Below, piece after piece: positions 24,308 through 37,798 of a stretch of DNA of 64,000 bases. Source of the stretch: Phaffia rhodozyma (Eukaryota > Basidiomycota > Tremellomycetes > Cystofilobasidiales > Mrakiaceae); assembly GCA_014706385.1 (NCBI GenBank), contig JACGZH010000004.1, positions 1,860,001-1,924,000 of the forward strand, given 5' to 3'. Both the position numbers and the translations under genes were made by a program. The notes below the pieces were generated by a model, which had not been told where the DNA came from, made no database searches, and was given only the letters and a program-made list of their open reading frames with translations. Each line of letters opens with the position of its first letter. The first letter of the stretch is position 1.

Positions 24308-24874
24308 CTAGTTTTCGTTAACAAAAGAGGTATTTTAGGTTTGCTTTTGGTAAGTTTCTTCTCTCGGATAGTGTGATGTTCGACACAGCGAGTTCCATAC
24401 GACAAAAACAACAGGAGGGGCACTCGGTATTCTGGGAGGAGAATGTAAGACCGAAGACACTTACAGCTAGGTGTTGAGATTGGGGTGGGGTGTGATGAAT
24501 GGTTGAACCTAGAGGGCGAGCAGAGCAAGAGAAGATGAAAGGTCGCTTGACAAGACGCGTCATTGGGATCAATATCATTTAATAAATCAAATTTCTTAGA
24601 TAATCTCTGCGCATTGTCCACAAACGACCACAGAGATTTCTCGCACGAAACACACAAGGGATGAATGAACATATATAGAATAGGAAGTCGACAAACAGCT
24701 GCGCTCATATATATAAGAGTTCATGTCACAGCGAGAGAGAGGAAGGGAGATGTAAGGAAAAAAGTCAGAAATGAAGCGCTTGGATAGGCGACGATGGAAG
24801 CGAAGCCTGCAAGGTATGGCCACAGAAAATAGAGGGAATAAACAGAGCAATGAACAGAGGGACATGCAAAAAGT
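24308..24874. other. intergenic: TSC13 promoter and 3' flank of the GPI gene
   Basis: This is a 567-bp same-strand gap. It contains a TATATATAA-like word at 24706-24716. Open frames at 24238-24708 and 24318-24578 (minus) lack ATG-supported coding character. No other gene is seen. Confidence 0.4.
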
Positions 24875-25998
24875 CTAAAAAGCGAAAACTCCAAGAACAC
24901 CTAGGAGAGCGGAACCGACTGCCAAGGATAGTCCAACAATGAATCCTGAGGATATGAGAGTTTTACTACTATGACTAGTTACATAAAGTAGCGTGCCATT
25001 CCCGGCCGTGCCAGTCGGAAGAGGAGCTCCACTCAAAGTGGTTGCGAAAGCAACAGAATCTTCAAGAGCATCGTTAACGGTAATGGTCGGACCAGCTGCA
25101 GTGGCTACGGTGGTGGTGGCGGTGGCTGTATGAGGACAATGAAAAGTTCAACAATTCTGAAGACACACATAGATTCTGGAAAGTGATATACTTGATTAGA
25201 CATACCGTTGGAGGCAATCGTGAACTGGGAAGAGGTTGCGAAAATCTTGATATGACACAAGCGCTGATGTCAACACTAAGCGCACGCGTGTCTCCTAGGG
25301 TGCAACGAGACAAAAAGAAGAATCAAGAAAGGAAATAACTCACTCCTCCTTGCCAAGTATCACCAAACGTGAGTCTAAAACCACTACCTGTTGGTACATC
25401 GTCTCCAAGCACGATAGCAATCGAACTGAGTGTCGGATCAACCCGGGTGGCAATGTAGATATTTTCTTGCTGAGAATCTGTCACAGGACGATGCAGCTAG
25501 AGGGAAGAAGAGGCGGCTTCAGTTTACGTTGTTCTTTGATCTGAATCAGAAACTCAGCAACTGCTTACGATCACGTCAAACGAAGGAGCGACATTGTCAC
25601 TATCGGTTTCCCATCCGGTCTGAACGCATGAGAAGAGGATTAGTAGAGAAAAAGATAGTAAGTACCAAGCATTCCATCCAGGCCAAGACTATATAAGGTC
25701 TTACCTCCCAAGACAACAAGTTGGTCTGTCCGATGACCCAGACTTCTGATTCAGCGGGTGAGGTGATAGCTGTCGACGAGATAAAGATTGGAATGAGCTT
25801 AACTTGAACATTCGTCTATTAGAACTTAAACAATGTCAAGAATGATGCTTACGAAAAAAGCCCTGAACACTCCAAGCTGCGAAAGAAAGGCAAAAGCTGA
25901 ATGAGGCACAATCCAATTCTACAAAACTCAAGAAAGCCGAACTCACCGGCAGCGAATGGAGCCAAAGAGAGCACGAAAGCCCAGACGAGAGGAAGCAT
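24875..25998 (-). CDS. small secreted GPI-anchored Ser/Thr-rich wall protein, Kre9/Knh1-like domain
   Basis: Seven exons (25947-25998, 25853-25876, 25705-25769, 25569-25619, 25344-25496, 25206-25263, 24875-25125) encode 217 residues; exon 2 is only 24 nt. Residues 1-17 form a clear signal peptide (hydrophobic, ending Ala-Ala). An Ile-Thr-Ser-Pro-Ala-Glu-Ser-Glu-Val-Trp-Val block followed by Gln-Thr-Asn-Leu-Leu-Ser-Trp matches the start of the fungal Ser-Thr-rich GPI-anchored (Kre9/Knh1 N-terminal) domain. An Ala/Thr/Ser-rich stalk follows, then a C-terminal hydrophobic segment of about 20 residues (the GPI attachment signal). Such proteins sit at the plasma membrane or cell wall, and their precise role is usually unknown. 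All phases join. Confidence 0.82.
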
Positions 25999-27054
25999 GA
26001 ACGAGCGTATGTATGGATATCCTAGAGTGGCAGATGGAACGGAGAGAGGAGTAAGATGTTGCCAGTCTGGGTCAAAAGAAGAGCTACCGAAGATGAAAAC
26101 ATCAAGAATCGTCTGAAGCGGTGTCTTAACGCTGAGCAGAGAATCTTCAGTGACAGACGGATCGTCATATTTCTTCCAGTTGCTGCGCCGCCAGTTAAGT
26201 TAGACTTAGTCAGACCTTAGCCAGACCTGACCTGATCCATCTTGAATCAGGGTTCATGGGTACACACAGACAAAAGAGAACTCCAAGTTAACGAAAGACT
26301 CATTAGCAGGATATCTAGTGATGGGCAGCGGGAATCAATCAAAGTGGACCAGGGTCATGAGAGAAGTATCAGCTGAGCGACACATATCGGAAGCCAACAA
26401 GGTCGGATGCGCTTGAAAGTCTACTTGTGCCCAAAAAGAGTTTGACGGATTATGAAAAGAAGAAGGAAGAGGGACTGGAAGAAGAGATACTGGGATGGAT
26501 GTCCAGGAGGAATTGGACTCCACTCTTAAAGCATCAGTAAATACGCATATAGAGGCCGTGGGCAAAGAGGAGATACCCCGATCAACAGAGCTCGGGACGC
26601 TACTTGCTTATTTGCATGGTGGCTTTACCCCGTTACTCGGGAAGGAGTCAATTGCTCACTCGCTTGTTCCGATTTTCATAGATGAGACGTTAAATTGAAA
26701 TGGTCGAACTTCAACTCAGACAATCTTGACAGATTCCGTCTTTCGATATCTGCTGCTTGAAAGACGCGTGTCAGGACAAACGGGAAATAGACGTGTCTAT
26801 TCAACCATATATGAGTATTCATAGTCCATATTTTGACAACATTACAGCGCCTCGACTCTTCTAAGCAACTACGAGATGATATTAGAACGTGACAAAAACC
26901 CTGATATAATCTCCCTCCTGACCGAGATTCTCTGTGATTTACAATCCTCATCGGCCTTCCTTCTAGTTGGGAGGAGAGATGAGGGCTCTTTGAAGATCCC
27001 ATCGAACACGATCAGCTCCAATGTCTTGATAAAGAATACAAAAATGTTGATGTC
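25999..27054. other. 1.06-kb intergenic stretch, no convincing gene
   Basis: This is the promoter of the GPI gene (minus) and the 3' flank of the dehydrogenase. Short frames at 26335-26565 (minus), 26495-26698 (plus) and 26676-27002 (minus) have no motifs and no splice partners. A weakly repeated TTAGTCAGACCTTAGCCAGA word occurs near 26205-26230. Nothing else is recognisable. Confidence 0.4.
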
Positions 27055-28977
27055 TCACTTAATGATTCCCTTCCCATCCTTCCCTTTGCCAATTTTTGTG
27101 TCGTTGAAGGCGTCGACGGCAGAAGCAAAGTCGTATCGGTGAGTAGCGAGTGGCTTGAGATCAACTCGACCCTGACCAACGAGAGCAATGGCCATCGGCT
27201 GAGATTTTCATTCGACAGTGCAGCAGATCAATCAGAATGAGCGGTCCGTACAAGAGTCAGCTTTGATGATTAAGATAAGAACGTGATATATATGTTCAGA
27301 GAAGGGGAACTTGCGTAGTCACCGGCTCCGTATCGGAAAGATCCTTTGAAAGTGGCCTGCTTCACCGAGAAAGCGGTCATAGGGATCTGGATACTAGGGG
27401 CTCCCATACCGACCTGAACAAACACACCTGGAAGGACATAAAGAGAAGGAGAAGGAGAAGACCATTCGTTGTTCACAGCATCAGATCAAACCGAGACGTT
27501 TAAAGTGCCTCCGAGCGAACCAGGCAGACTTACCAGCCTCCTTGACCAAAAACATTCCCGACTGAATGCAAACTTCTGCACCCGAAGCCTCAATAACGAT
27601 GTCGACCGCTCCGAAACCCTTTTCCGGGATTCCGAGAGATTTCCGTATGTCCTCCGTGATTCGCTTAGAATAATCCATTCTAGCCTCAGCTTTGTCTGTC
27701 GGAACGGGAGGCAGGTAGACATCGGTGGCGGCGTATGACTTGGCAAAGTTCAGCCGATCCTGATTGATATCAATAGCAATCACTCGAGATGCTCCCAGGG
27801 CTGATTCACAATGAATAGAAACATTAAACCTCGAAGCATATAACGGAAAAGGACCAGAAAAAGTAACGCGCGCAGAACGAACCTTTAGCAACGGCGGAGC
27901 AAAGCAAGCCAACAGGTCCCTGTCCGTATACAGCGACGACCTGGCCTGCCTTCATGTTCGACAACGTGGAGAGAGCATGAACAGCTACCGACAGAGGTTC
28001 GATCATTGCTCCATCTTCCATTGACATCGAGTCTGGGATTTTATGAGCAATGTCTGAAGGGAGAGCGTAGTATCTTCCCAGTGTTCCTCCTGTGAATGGA
28101 GGAGTGGCAGCGAAGACCATATCCGGGCAAAGCTACAATATACATCGGAATAGAGACAATATCTAGCTCAGTTCAGGAATCTTCCCGATTATCCAGAGCA
28201 TTCTGAAACACCAAAATGAGAACGAACCTCGTAGGTACCGGACTTGCAAGCATCGCAAGTTCTGCAGCTCACTCCCGGCTCCAGAGCGACTCGGTCTCCG
28301 ACCTTGTGAGTCTTCACGGCCGAACCGACCTTGACGACAATTCCGGAGGATTCATGTCCGAGGACCATCGGCTCGTTCAGAACAAAATCTCCAATTCGAG
28401 CGTGTTCGTGGTAGTGTACATCCTGTATAGAAAGTTCAAAGAGTGCTCGTTGCGGTTATACATCAAGTTTGAAAAAACAGAGCATCAGAATGCGAAGAGA
28501 GCATGGCACTCACGGAACCGCAGATACCTAACAAACCATCAAGAAATTAGTTTAGTTACAGAAAAATGGAGGTGGGAAGGCCAAAATTGAATAGAATGTC
28601 CTTAGTCTGAAACAAGTCATCCGGAGGAACAAGGGAGATTGGACCTACCGGTCTTTTTAATCTCGATCAATACGTCCTTGGGTCCGACGTCAGGAATAGG
28701 TCTTTGCTCAAAGACGGTATCATGAATCCTAACAGCAGGCGATCGAAGGACAAGTATTCTCCAGTCAACATACAGACACGTCTTGCACACACACACTCGA
28801 AAACGTGATTCAAGCAAAAACAAAGAAGATGACACACCCTTTGAGAACGAAACTTGGGTTATCCCGAAGTTTCGTCGAGAACGTTTCTCCTTTGGATGTA
28901 GTGGCCAAGCCTTGTGCTTCTTGTGTGGAGGCCTCATAAGTGTTGGAAGCAGTGAGTTCTGAGTGATCTACGCACAT
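27055..28977 (-). CDS. NAD-dependent xylitol/sorbitol dehydrogenase (zinc MDR family)
   Basis: Eight exons (28838-28977, 28649-28728, 28514-28527, 28228-28422, 27883-28132, 27534-27800, 27315-27427, 27055-27198) give 400 residues. The medium-chain dehydrogenase oxidises polyols such as xylitol to xylulose or sorbitol to fructose. Seen: catalytic zinc ligands Cys76, His101 and Glu102; structural zinc cysteines 131, 134, 137 and 145; the Rossmann motif Gly-Gln-Gly-Pro-Val-Gly (213-218); and Asp237 at the end of the second strand, which favours NAD over NADP. The C-terminal Phe-Arg-Tyr-Gly-Ala-Gly-Asp-Tyr and Gly-Lys-Gly-Lys-Asp-Gly-Lys blocks are typical. Exon 3 is only 14 nt. The last intron has a GC donor (GCAAGT at 27314), required by frame and conservation. 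The N-terminus is about 30 residues longer than usual. XYL2 and SOR1 substrates cannot be separated from sequence alone. Confidence 0.92.
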
Positions 28978-29320
28978 GATAGCGATAAGAGTAAGTGCTG
29001 AAGATATGGATGATGTCGGAGAGGGTGATGTTCAAGAGTAGAAAGAAAGAAAGAACGAAAGAAGAAGGGAAAGAAATACCCCAAGATGGAATCAAGGAGA
29101 TCCAGAACAAGCGCGGCTTAAGTAGAAGATGAGAGTTGAGTGTGACTACCGCGGAGAAAACCTGCGCGGCCGGGCCGACCGGAGATGTTTGCCCAAACAG
29201 GAAATACTCTTTCGTCTGCCACCTTAGCAAAGCATGTATCGTATTCTGAAATCACATCATCATAATCAACGGAAAGAAAGATTCTACAAGCAACATATAT
29301 GATGATCATCGGAACATTTC
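28978..29320. other. intergenic: dehydrogenase promoter
   Basis: A 343-bp same-strand gap that should contain the dehydrogenase promoter and the nitroreductase 3' flank. It includes a purine-rich run at 29037-29075. No gene is seen. Confidence 0.4.
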
Positions 29321-30608
29321 TCATTCAGTCTTCCCGAAGACCTACGAGAAATTTCAGAAAATAAAGAAGGTGTCAACACATCTCGAATAAGAATCGAAAG
29401 ACAGACCATCACTGCTTACCTTGACTCGATCCTCGATGGGCGCAAAAGTCTTAGTCTTGGCAGGCGCGACGATCCCTCCGAACGGCATCCTATCATATGA
29501 GAAATGAAGAAACAAGCAACAATTGAACATGAATGGTTGTTCTTTCTCCTTTCGACGATTGCAGTTCACCACTTAAAGACGAGTGAAACTCACTGAGATT
29601 TGAGAAGCCACGACTCAGGCAACGACCACTCGGCCGTCACGTTCTCTGAAATCAAGTTGGTGTAGTGCTGCAACGAAGCTCCGACGTTGTACGTCGAGAG
29701 ACTCGTCCACACATTACCCTGCAGGATACCAGACGATTGCTGTGCATTAAAGAAGAAAAAAACGGTGAGCGAACGGATGGCATATCAATCTGGATGAGCA
29801 CGCCGGGTGCATCGAGAAGACGTACATCACTCCAGATTGGGAAGTTGGCCGCATACGCCGGGAACCTATCCTCCATATTATGTACAGACTCTGTATCACA
29901 TATGAAACAATGTGTGAATGTCAGTCATTGTAGTGAGAACAATCAAATTGGAATAAACACGACTGGACTGACGTTGGTCTTCGAAGAACAAGATCGTGCC
30001 TGCGCCTGCTCCAAAAGAGTCAACTTTCGATTTGGTCGCGTTCTTCGTCTCCTCTACATATTGATGTTCTCCAGATACAAAAGCGGTTTCCCAATTAAAC
30101 TACGCTGCAGTAAAACTTCTAGTCGAAAGAAAGATAAGTAGGACGAACCATCTTGGAAGCCTTTCTTGGCCAGCGCAGTCCACACAAATTTCCACAGCTT
30201 GTCATGTTGCGAACCAAACAAGACGACCGCCCTTCCACTCTGACTGTTGAACGTAGTAGGAGTTTGTAAACTTCGAGTGAAGAATGAACAAACAGATGAG
30301 TAATAGAGGGTCAGAGTCGGTGATTGGTCCAAATTTCCTTCAGAGCAAAGAAAGAAAGCTCACGTAGCATCCTCGACAACTTTCTGGATTGTTTCTTGAG
30401 AAACACCTTGGGGAAGGACGTTGTTGATCGCGTAGATTGACCGCCTTCCTTGAATAGCGGCTAGGTAGGCGGCGGGCGAAGCTTTGGTAATCGATCCTAG
30501 AGTCATGTCTCCTTTATCTAAATTTTCGGTCTGGGTCTGATTGTTGACAACGCCGGTGAAAGTGAGAAGCGATTGGACGAGAAGGGTTGAAATTGAAGGA
30601 ATGTGCAT
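29321..30608 (-). CDS. Frm2/Hbn1-like nitroreductase
   Basis: Seven exons (30364-30608, 30149-30243, 29973-30068, 29826-29890, 29594-29739, 29420-29489, 29321-29341) give 245 residues. The family reduces nitro compounds or quinones with NAD(P)H and FMN. Seen: Gly-Arg-Arg-Ser-Ile-Tyr (FMN-contacting Arg), Val-Val-Leu-Phe-Gly-Ser-Gln-His, Gly-Thr-Ile-Leu-Phe-Phe-Glu-Asp, Phe-Pro-Ile-Trp-Ser-Asp, Gly-Ala-Ser-Leu-Gln-His-Tyr and the Met-Pro-Phe-Gly-Gly-Ile-Val-Ala-Pro motif near the C-terminus. Residues 1-45 are an extra hydrophobic then polar leader compared with the roughly 200-residue family norm, possibly a sorting signal. The acceptor of exon 3 (CTGGAG before 30068) was chosen because others lead to stops; it is the least certain junction. 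It lies between two other NAD(H)-related enzymes on the same strand. Confidence 0.85.
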
Positions 30609-31094
30609 CTTGATGCCTCAGTCTGTGTTGCTGTTTTATACTCAATCGAGAAGAACCAAGGTCTACGTTCTAGTAAGATGAAGAAGACAAAGACGAGATG
30701 AGTGATGATTTGAGAAAGATTGATAATGCGAGGAAGAAATAGCTTATCTGATTTCTCTCATACACGTCAAATATCGTCATGATGGTCGAATCCGACAGCG
30801 GGATTTCTTCTCGCCGGACATTTCACCGGTCATACGTAAGCATCACGGATACGTTTTAATAGCTCAACTCTCAGTGTCTCTCGTAAGAGTAGGTCAAACA
30901 GGATGCCCATGATGAATCAGCTATACTTTCCATCAAAGTCTCTCGGTGTGCTCGACGTCCAATTCTAATCGTCTTATCATATAGAAACAATACAAACAAC
31001 GTCTCTACAAAGAAGATTCCACAATCAACTTTTTCATCCACACTATTCAGAACGCTTTGAAATCGTGAGCCTCACAATGAAGAAGCTTGATTCT
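30609..31094. other. intergenic: nitroreductase promoter and NPY1 3' flank
   Basis: A 486-bp gap with no coding frame of note. AT-rich, with a possible TATA word (TTTTATACTC) on the minus strand near 30635. Confidence 0.4.
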
Positions 31095-32878
<1,784 letters not shown>

Positions 32879-33158
32879 TATGGGAAGATAGTGATATGAG
32901 AAAACAGGATGCGAGTTATGTTCAATTCAACTCGAGCCGACCTCATTATAGACAAAGAAGAAGCTAGACACGGACTGTAAGATAAATGAAGATTGGAAGA
33001 TGTAGGGCTCGTTTTCTTGAGTTGCTGTCCGAAAGAAACCAAACTAGATCTCATCGGTTTTCGGGAGCGTGGATGTTTAAGAGCAAACGACGAGTTTGAG
33101 CATCCAATCATCCACACGTCATTGTCGTTGAAGCCCATGACCGCCCACACCCGATAGC
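32879..33158. promoter_or_regulatory. bidirectional promoter between NPY1 and the methyltransferase
   Basis: Start codons at 32878 (minus) and 33159 (plus) lie 280 bp apart head to head, so both promoters must fall here. No TATA box stands out. On the minus strand a Gln/His codon repeat of the neighbour begins at about 33200. Confidence 0.5.
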
Positions 33159-34252
33159 ATGTATAATAGCAAGTACGGTAGCACATTCAGCCCTGGTCGA
33201 CCTCAGCATCAGCATCAGTATCAACATCAACATCAACCTCCCTTGGCAAAAAGACCCAAGAGTCACATTGCTTACGATACGCTCCTCCAAATCGCCCGGA
33301 CGCCAAACCTGAAAGTGTTCGACGTCGGATGTGGCCGTTAGTCAGGTCGCATCGATGATCATTTGCGTTTGATCGGATGCAGCCTTTAACGAAGAAGGAT
33401 GTCTCATGTTGTTTTTTTGTTTCTCGTTTCGTGATTTTATAGCCGGTGGAGATTTGATTGAGTTGTTGACAATGGGAGCTCGACCGAGTGATCTCATCGG
33501 AATCGACCTCGAGCCTCAAGTGAGTTGGGCGTTGTGTCTTTGTTTGGCTTTGGCTCTGACTTCTCTGCAGACCTAGTCAAGTTCTCATTCATAACACACA
33601 GTTCTCAAAGTTAGCTTGCAGTCTTGCTGAAGCAAGAAGTCTACCGGTCCCTCCGTTCGAGTTTGTTCAGGCAGATGTTGGTGGATTGTTGCCATATCCG
33701 GCTCTCTCCGGAAGGACGTTCACGCCTGGCACCATGAGCGGAATCATATGTTATGTTCGTGTGTTTCTTCTCAATCCTTCACATGCACCCATTCTGCATA
33801 TAATCATCCTCATTGTCCATTCATTTGACATTTGCTCTTGGTTGTCGGAACAGCGGTTTTTTCACTTGCATCCTCCAGAAACTCAGGAAGCTCTACTTCG
33901 CTGGCTATTAAGTCTTCTTTCGGTCCCCTCATCGTCTTCCAATCTTTCGGGATGTCCTACCCCTTCTATATTGCTCGGTCTACAGAGATCATTACCGGCT
34001 AGAGCAGCTTCCGGATGGATACCCATCTCTGACTCTTCCCCTTCCTCTGCTTCTTCCTCAAGCGACAAGGAGATCCACTGGGTTTACTCGTCTAGCGACT
34101 GGCACAATCTTGTGGAATCCAGCGTGGATGAATTTTCCTCTCAGATCAGTCAGTCAGGGCGCAAAGTCTCGTTTGGGACAGAATTTTTTCCTGGGCTCGA
34201 AGGAGAGAGAAGAGGGGCGATGGAGTGGTGGGTGAGAGTAGATGTTGGGTAG
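33159..34252 (+). CDS. SAM-dependent class I methyltransferase, unclassified
   Basis: Four exons (33159-33336, 33443-33519, 33602-33754, 33854-34252) give 268 residues with matching phases. Motif I is clear: Lys-Val-Phe-Asp-Val-Gly-Cys-Gly-Pro-Gly-Gly-Asp (about residues 51-63), split by the first intron. The acidic loop after strand 2 is Ile-Gly-Ile-Asp-Leu-Glu, and Phe-Val-Gln-Ala-Asp-Val fits motif III. The N-terminus carries a His/Gln run near residues 17-26. The post-core part is Ser-rich and ends in a Trp-rich tail (Met-Glu-Trp-Trp-Val-Arg-Val). It looks somewhat like the Bud23 group of rRNA methyltransferases, but the diagnostic C-terminal basic region is absent, so the substrate is unknown. 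Confidence 0.78.
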
Positions 34253-34752
34253 TTGATAACTTCGTTCATCTTGGACATCTGTTTCGATCTCTGGTTCTTC
34301 CAGGTTTAGCATGGGTCGATCTAGATGGGCTCTCCAGTCCAATCCTAGGCCTGAAAAGTCAGACTCAGCCACAGTTGATATAATATACGTAGTTACATAG
34401 ATTGGAGATGAACAAGAATGTAAAAGGAATAAAGCTGAGAACAAAACACTGGAAAGAAGGAGTAAAGTAAAGCAAAGACAGATGAGAGAGAGGAGAAAGA
34501 GTCAAGAACGAACATGCAAAAGAGAGGAAAGAAAAGATTCGTCCATCTCGACTTTCTTTCTATTTTGTTTGTAACCTTTGTCAGAGAACGCGCTCCAAAA
34601 ATATAAAGAAGGAAGATAAATAACGATCGTATATGGTGAATGAAAAGGAATGCTCGAAGAGACAGATTTCGATTACATCGGACTACGTGTCACATAACGA
34701 TCAGCCCGTTTGGTCTTGTGTATGCGCTCGAAGAGGAGAAAGAAACCGAGAC
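34253..34752. other. convergent intergenic region, no gene seen
   Basis: 500 bp of 3' flanks for the methyltransferase and the OTU gene. It is purine-rich on the plus strand at 34430-34560. No coding frame is supported. Confidence 0.4.
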
Positions 34753-37205
34753 TTACACCATGGCAGAGAACGAGCTGATCTGGTAGGTGATTTTCCTCAG
34801 CGAGTTATAGTGCTCTCCTAATCCATATAGTCGACTATATCCAAGATAAAAGACAAAACAATCGGGCCCAGTTAGATAAATTGGTCAGAAACAAGACGCA
34901 AGAAAAGGATGAGATCTAACCGATGGTAACTGATCCTAACGGCTTTGATCTTCCTGGCCGACTTAGAATCCAAAGTGGCTTTTGCTTTTGGATCTGGCGA
35001 GTGAGCGACGATCTTTGGATGGTTGGATTGGATGACATGGATAGGGATTTGGTAGTACCTCGAGAGCGCCAAGATCTAAAGAACGATCGAGAGCCCGGTC
35101 CGTCAGGAGCAGCCAACTTTGAACAAAAAAAATGCAGGAAACCCTACCACTCACCTCGGGCTCACCACCCCACTCTGTCGAACTACGGACCCTTGCACAA
35201 TACTTTTCGAATCCTTTCGCGGTCATCATCCCATCGTCCGTCGCGCCCTTATCGTCGTCTGTTTCCTCTGGATCAACAACGCCGATGAGAAAAGGCATGA
35301 ATGAATCCGGATGGGCGAGCATGTAGTCTGCTGCTGCTGCTCGGGTGGTCCGAGGCTGAATACGATACAACGAGGCCTCCGAGGTCAAAACTGTCCTACA
35401 GAGTTTGAACACGATATAGATCTACTCACGTTGTTCTCATCGTCCTTGATCTTTTTAAGTTGATATAGCTGAAGTTGGACAAATCAGAAAAGACGAGCTA
35501 GTTGTAAGCCGGAACGTCTATAACGAGAAGAGAACCAAAGGGACAAACTTGATCGGCGATTGCTCCGTAAAGACAGTTTCCGTCTGGGGCGATCTACGGA
35601 AAAAGAAGAATGAGACAGGGATCAGTTATCCAAGCACAGCATCTCTGGACGGAAGTCGGAACATACATCGTAGATCTCTACTCCGAGCTCCATACAGATC
35701 TGCAGAAGGTGTGCTCGCTCTGCCTGTTTCGCTCTATCGATCTTCGCTTGTGGAGAAAGTTCTGGAGCAGGTATTGGCGGAGGAAGCGAAGCTAAGGCTA
35801 GGGCGCCTTCTGCCTTTGGCTATCGAGAGTCATGAAGAGAGGAAAAGCAAGATTTGTCAGATTGACTATGCAGAGAGGAGGGAAAAGGGAAGAGTTTTGT
35901 CTTGAACAAAGCACACACATCTTTGAATTTTCGACTCAGACCGCTCATAAATCCACCACCTGTTTTACCGTTAATGAAACGCTTCTTGCCAACCCCGTTC
36001 CCATTGGCAATGGTGGCAACATCAGCGATTCCACTCAACGTGGCTGCTCTAATCGGGGGATAATCTGGCGCGGGTGGCGAGTGAGTATGCCCTTCCGATC
36101 GATGGACGTGATGATGATGGTGTTTTGAGATCGGGTGCACCGAGTCGCCGTTATATGAGCCGGGAGCAGGTTGTATGGTTGGTGAATGGACATCAGAAGG
36201 AGCCAGATTCTGTAGTGCCGCTGCTATAGGCGCCTCCACCTCTACCGTGACTGGTGGTGTCGACGATGGAGTTCCAAATGGATTATTTTTTCGAGCCAAA
36301 GGCATGACCTCAGGTGGGGTGTCTACCAGAATGATAGGGGTTGAATGGGGCGCAACCAGAGGGATGGGTATCGGAGATTCGATCATCGACGGTGGGAACG
36401 AGGATGTGACAGCCTGGACGGGTTTGTCAAGCGCTCCAACCGAATCTTTTTCCTCTGCTTGTTTCAGAAGATCATCCCCATCGGGCAGGGAGTGTGACAC
36501 GTTCGGATGTCCATTTGATTGAGGGATCGCTGAAAGTGCGCTGCTCAAGCGGGCGGCCGGAGCCGCTCGCTCACTCTCCGAAGGCTCAATGTCGATCAAT
36601 TGATCATTTTGTTCCTTTCCTGTTCCTGATTCCCTTGGTGCTACTCCCACTCTCGGTCTGTCTTTAATGGAAGAAGCGGCGGACGAGGTCGCGGTGTTTC
36701 CAAACAAAGGCACCCGAATCTCTCTCTCTCCGTGATCGTGATCCCAGGGGTCGTGTGGATCGGCATGACCGTTCTCGTTTTGGTCTCGGTTCCGCTCTCG
36801 CTCCAAGCTTGACGACGTCGAGACAGACGAGAATGAGGAGACGGAAGAGTTGTCGAACGACGGCCTGGCGCTTGAGATTCCGGGAAGGGTGTTGACTCTG
36901 AAGAGTGAGGGCATGATCGGGGATGAGGTGTTTTTAGCATTCCCTTCAACCGGGCTGACTGACGATCTTGCGATTGTTTGAGAGGGGGAGGGTGACAACT
37001 TTTGACTCCCTCCTCCCATGCCTGTCCTGGAGCTTGCTTGTCGAACTCTCGAGAGGAAGCCTCCAGAGGTCGGTGGAGATGAAGATCCGACGGGAGGTGA
37101 CTGTGACGAAGCGTGGACTGGACTGGGCCCATCCCCATTAGATGCCGAAGAGGTGGGTGTATTTGAACCAGATGTCTTCCTCAGATATGATGCTCTTTTG
37201 AACAT
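34753..37205 (-). CDS. OTU-domain cysteine protease (Otu2/OTUD6-like) with long disordered N-terminus
   Basis: Seven exons (35919-37205, 35667-35819, 35549-35593, 35430-35468, 35155-35376, 34921-35075, 34753-34834) give 660 residues. OTU proteases cleave ubiquitin chains. Catalytic features: Ala-Pro-Asp-Gly-Asn-Cys-Leu-Tyr with Asp484 and Cys487, and Tyr-Gly-Leu-Gly-Glu-His-Tyr-Asn with His642. Between them lie the Thr-Arg-Ala-Ala-Ala-Ala-Asp-Tyr-Met block, Glu-Trp-Gly-Gly-Glu and Ile-His-Val-Ile-Gln. Residues 1-430 (all exon 1) are Ser/Pro/Gly-rich with a His run (coordinates 36107-36121) and no domain; Otu2 and OTUD6 proteins are normally about 300 residues with a coiled coil instead. The exon 1 to 2 junction is in phase and exon 2 has no good start of its own, so one gene is likely, but two genes cannot be fully ruled out. 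Confidence 0.85.
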
Positions 37206-37798
37206 GATTGGGAATATAGATGGGAATGTGGGAGTGGATGCAAGTATGGATGTGAATATGAACAGGAAAGAGCAGAACTGAACAACGAAACACGATAGGT
37301 ATTAATCAAGTTTCTACGGCCAGACCGGGGAGATGAAAGGTTGCAAGGTCTGATGGGGTTTCTCTCTTGATGTTTTCGGTAATGTTCGGTCCTGTTAGAT
37401 GGAAAGACACCGGTACCTCTGGAAGACACAGTCAGGCAAAATTCCAAAGATGAACCTGGATGTAATCCGTCGACCAAAAGAGACGGAGAAGGGCCTATGG
37501 GACAGTAACGTGTGAGGAGGTGACCTATAGGCAAGAGCAGAGAGTACAACCGACAACAAGAGGATACACAAAGAAAAAAAGAAGAAAAAAAAAAAGAAAA
37601 AAAAAAAAGAGGGTCGGCCTTGGATGTGTGGGAGATGAAAGAGAAAAGGATGAGCGAAGTTCCAATGGAGGACGATCGGCAACGGCAGCCGGCTTGACGG
37701 TCCGACGGTCCGGAGTCGGCACCGATCACACATCATGAATAACATACACCTCACCCACAGCGACCACAGCAACCAAAGCACTCACGACAATACGCAAG
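37206..37798. promoter_or_regulatory. divergent promoter region with purine tract
   Basis: 593 bp between the OTU start (minus) and the isochorismatase start (plus). It contains an A/G-only tract of about 44 nt at 37570-37613 (runs of 7 to 12 A separated by single G), a candidate nucleosome-excluding element for both promoters. C/T-rich minus-strand frames across it are low-complexity artefacts. Confidence 0.55.

Noticed and set aside
26335..27002. Several short open frames between the GPI and dehydrogenase genes
   Set aside because: No motifs, no splice partners, and they overlap on both strands as expected by chance.
35377..35429. A 34- or 39-bp intron in the OTU gene ending at GTAG or GACAG
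   Set aside because: Too short and out of phase; the 53-bp intron ending at 35377 restores the family sequence.
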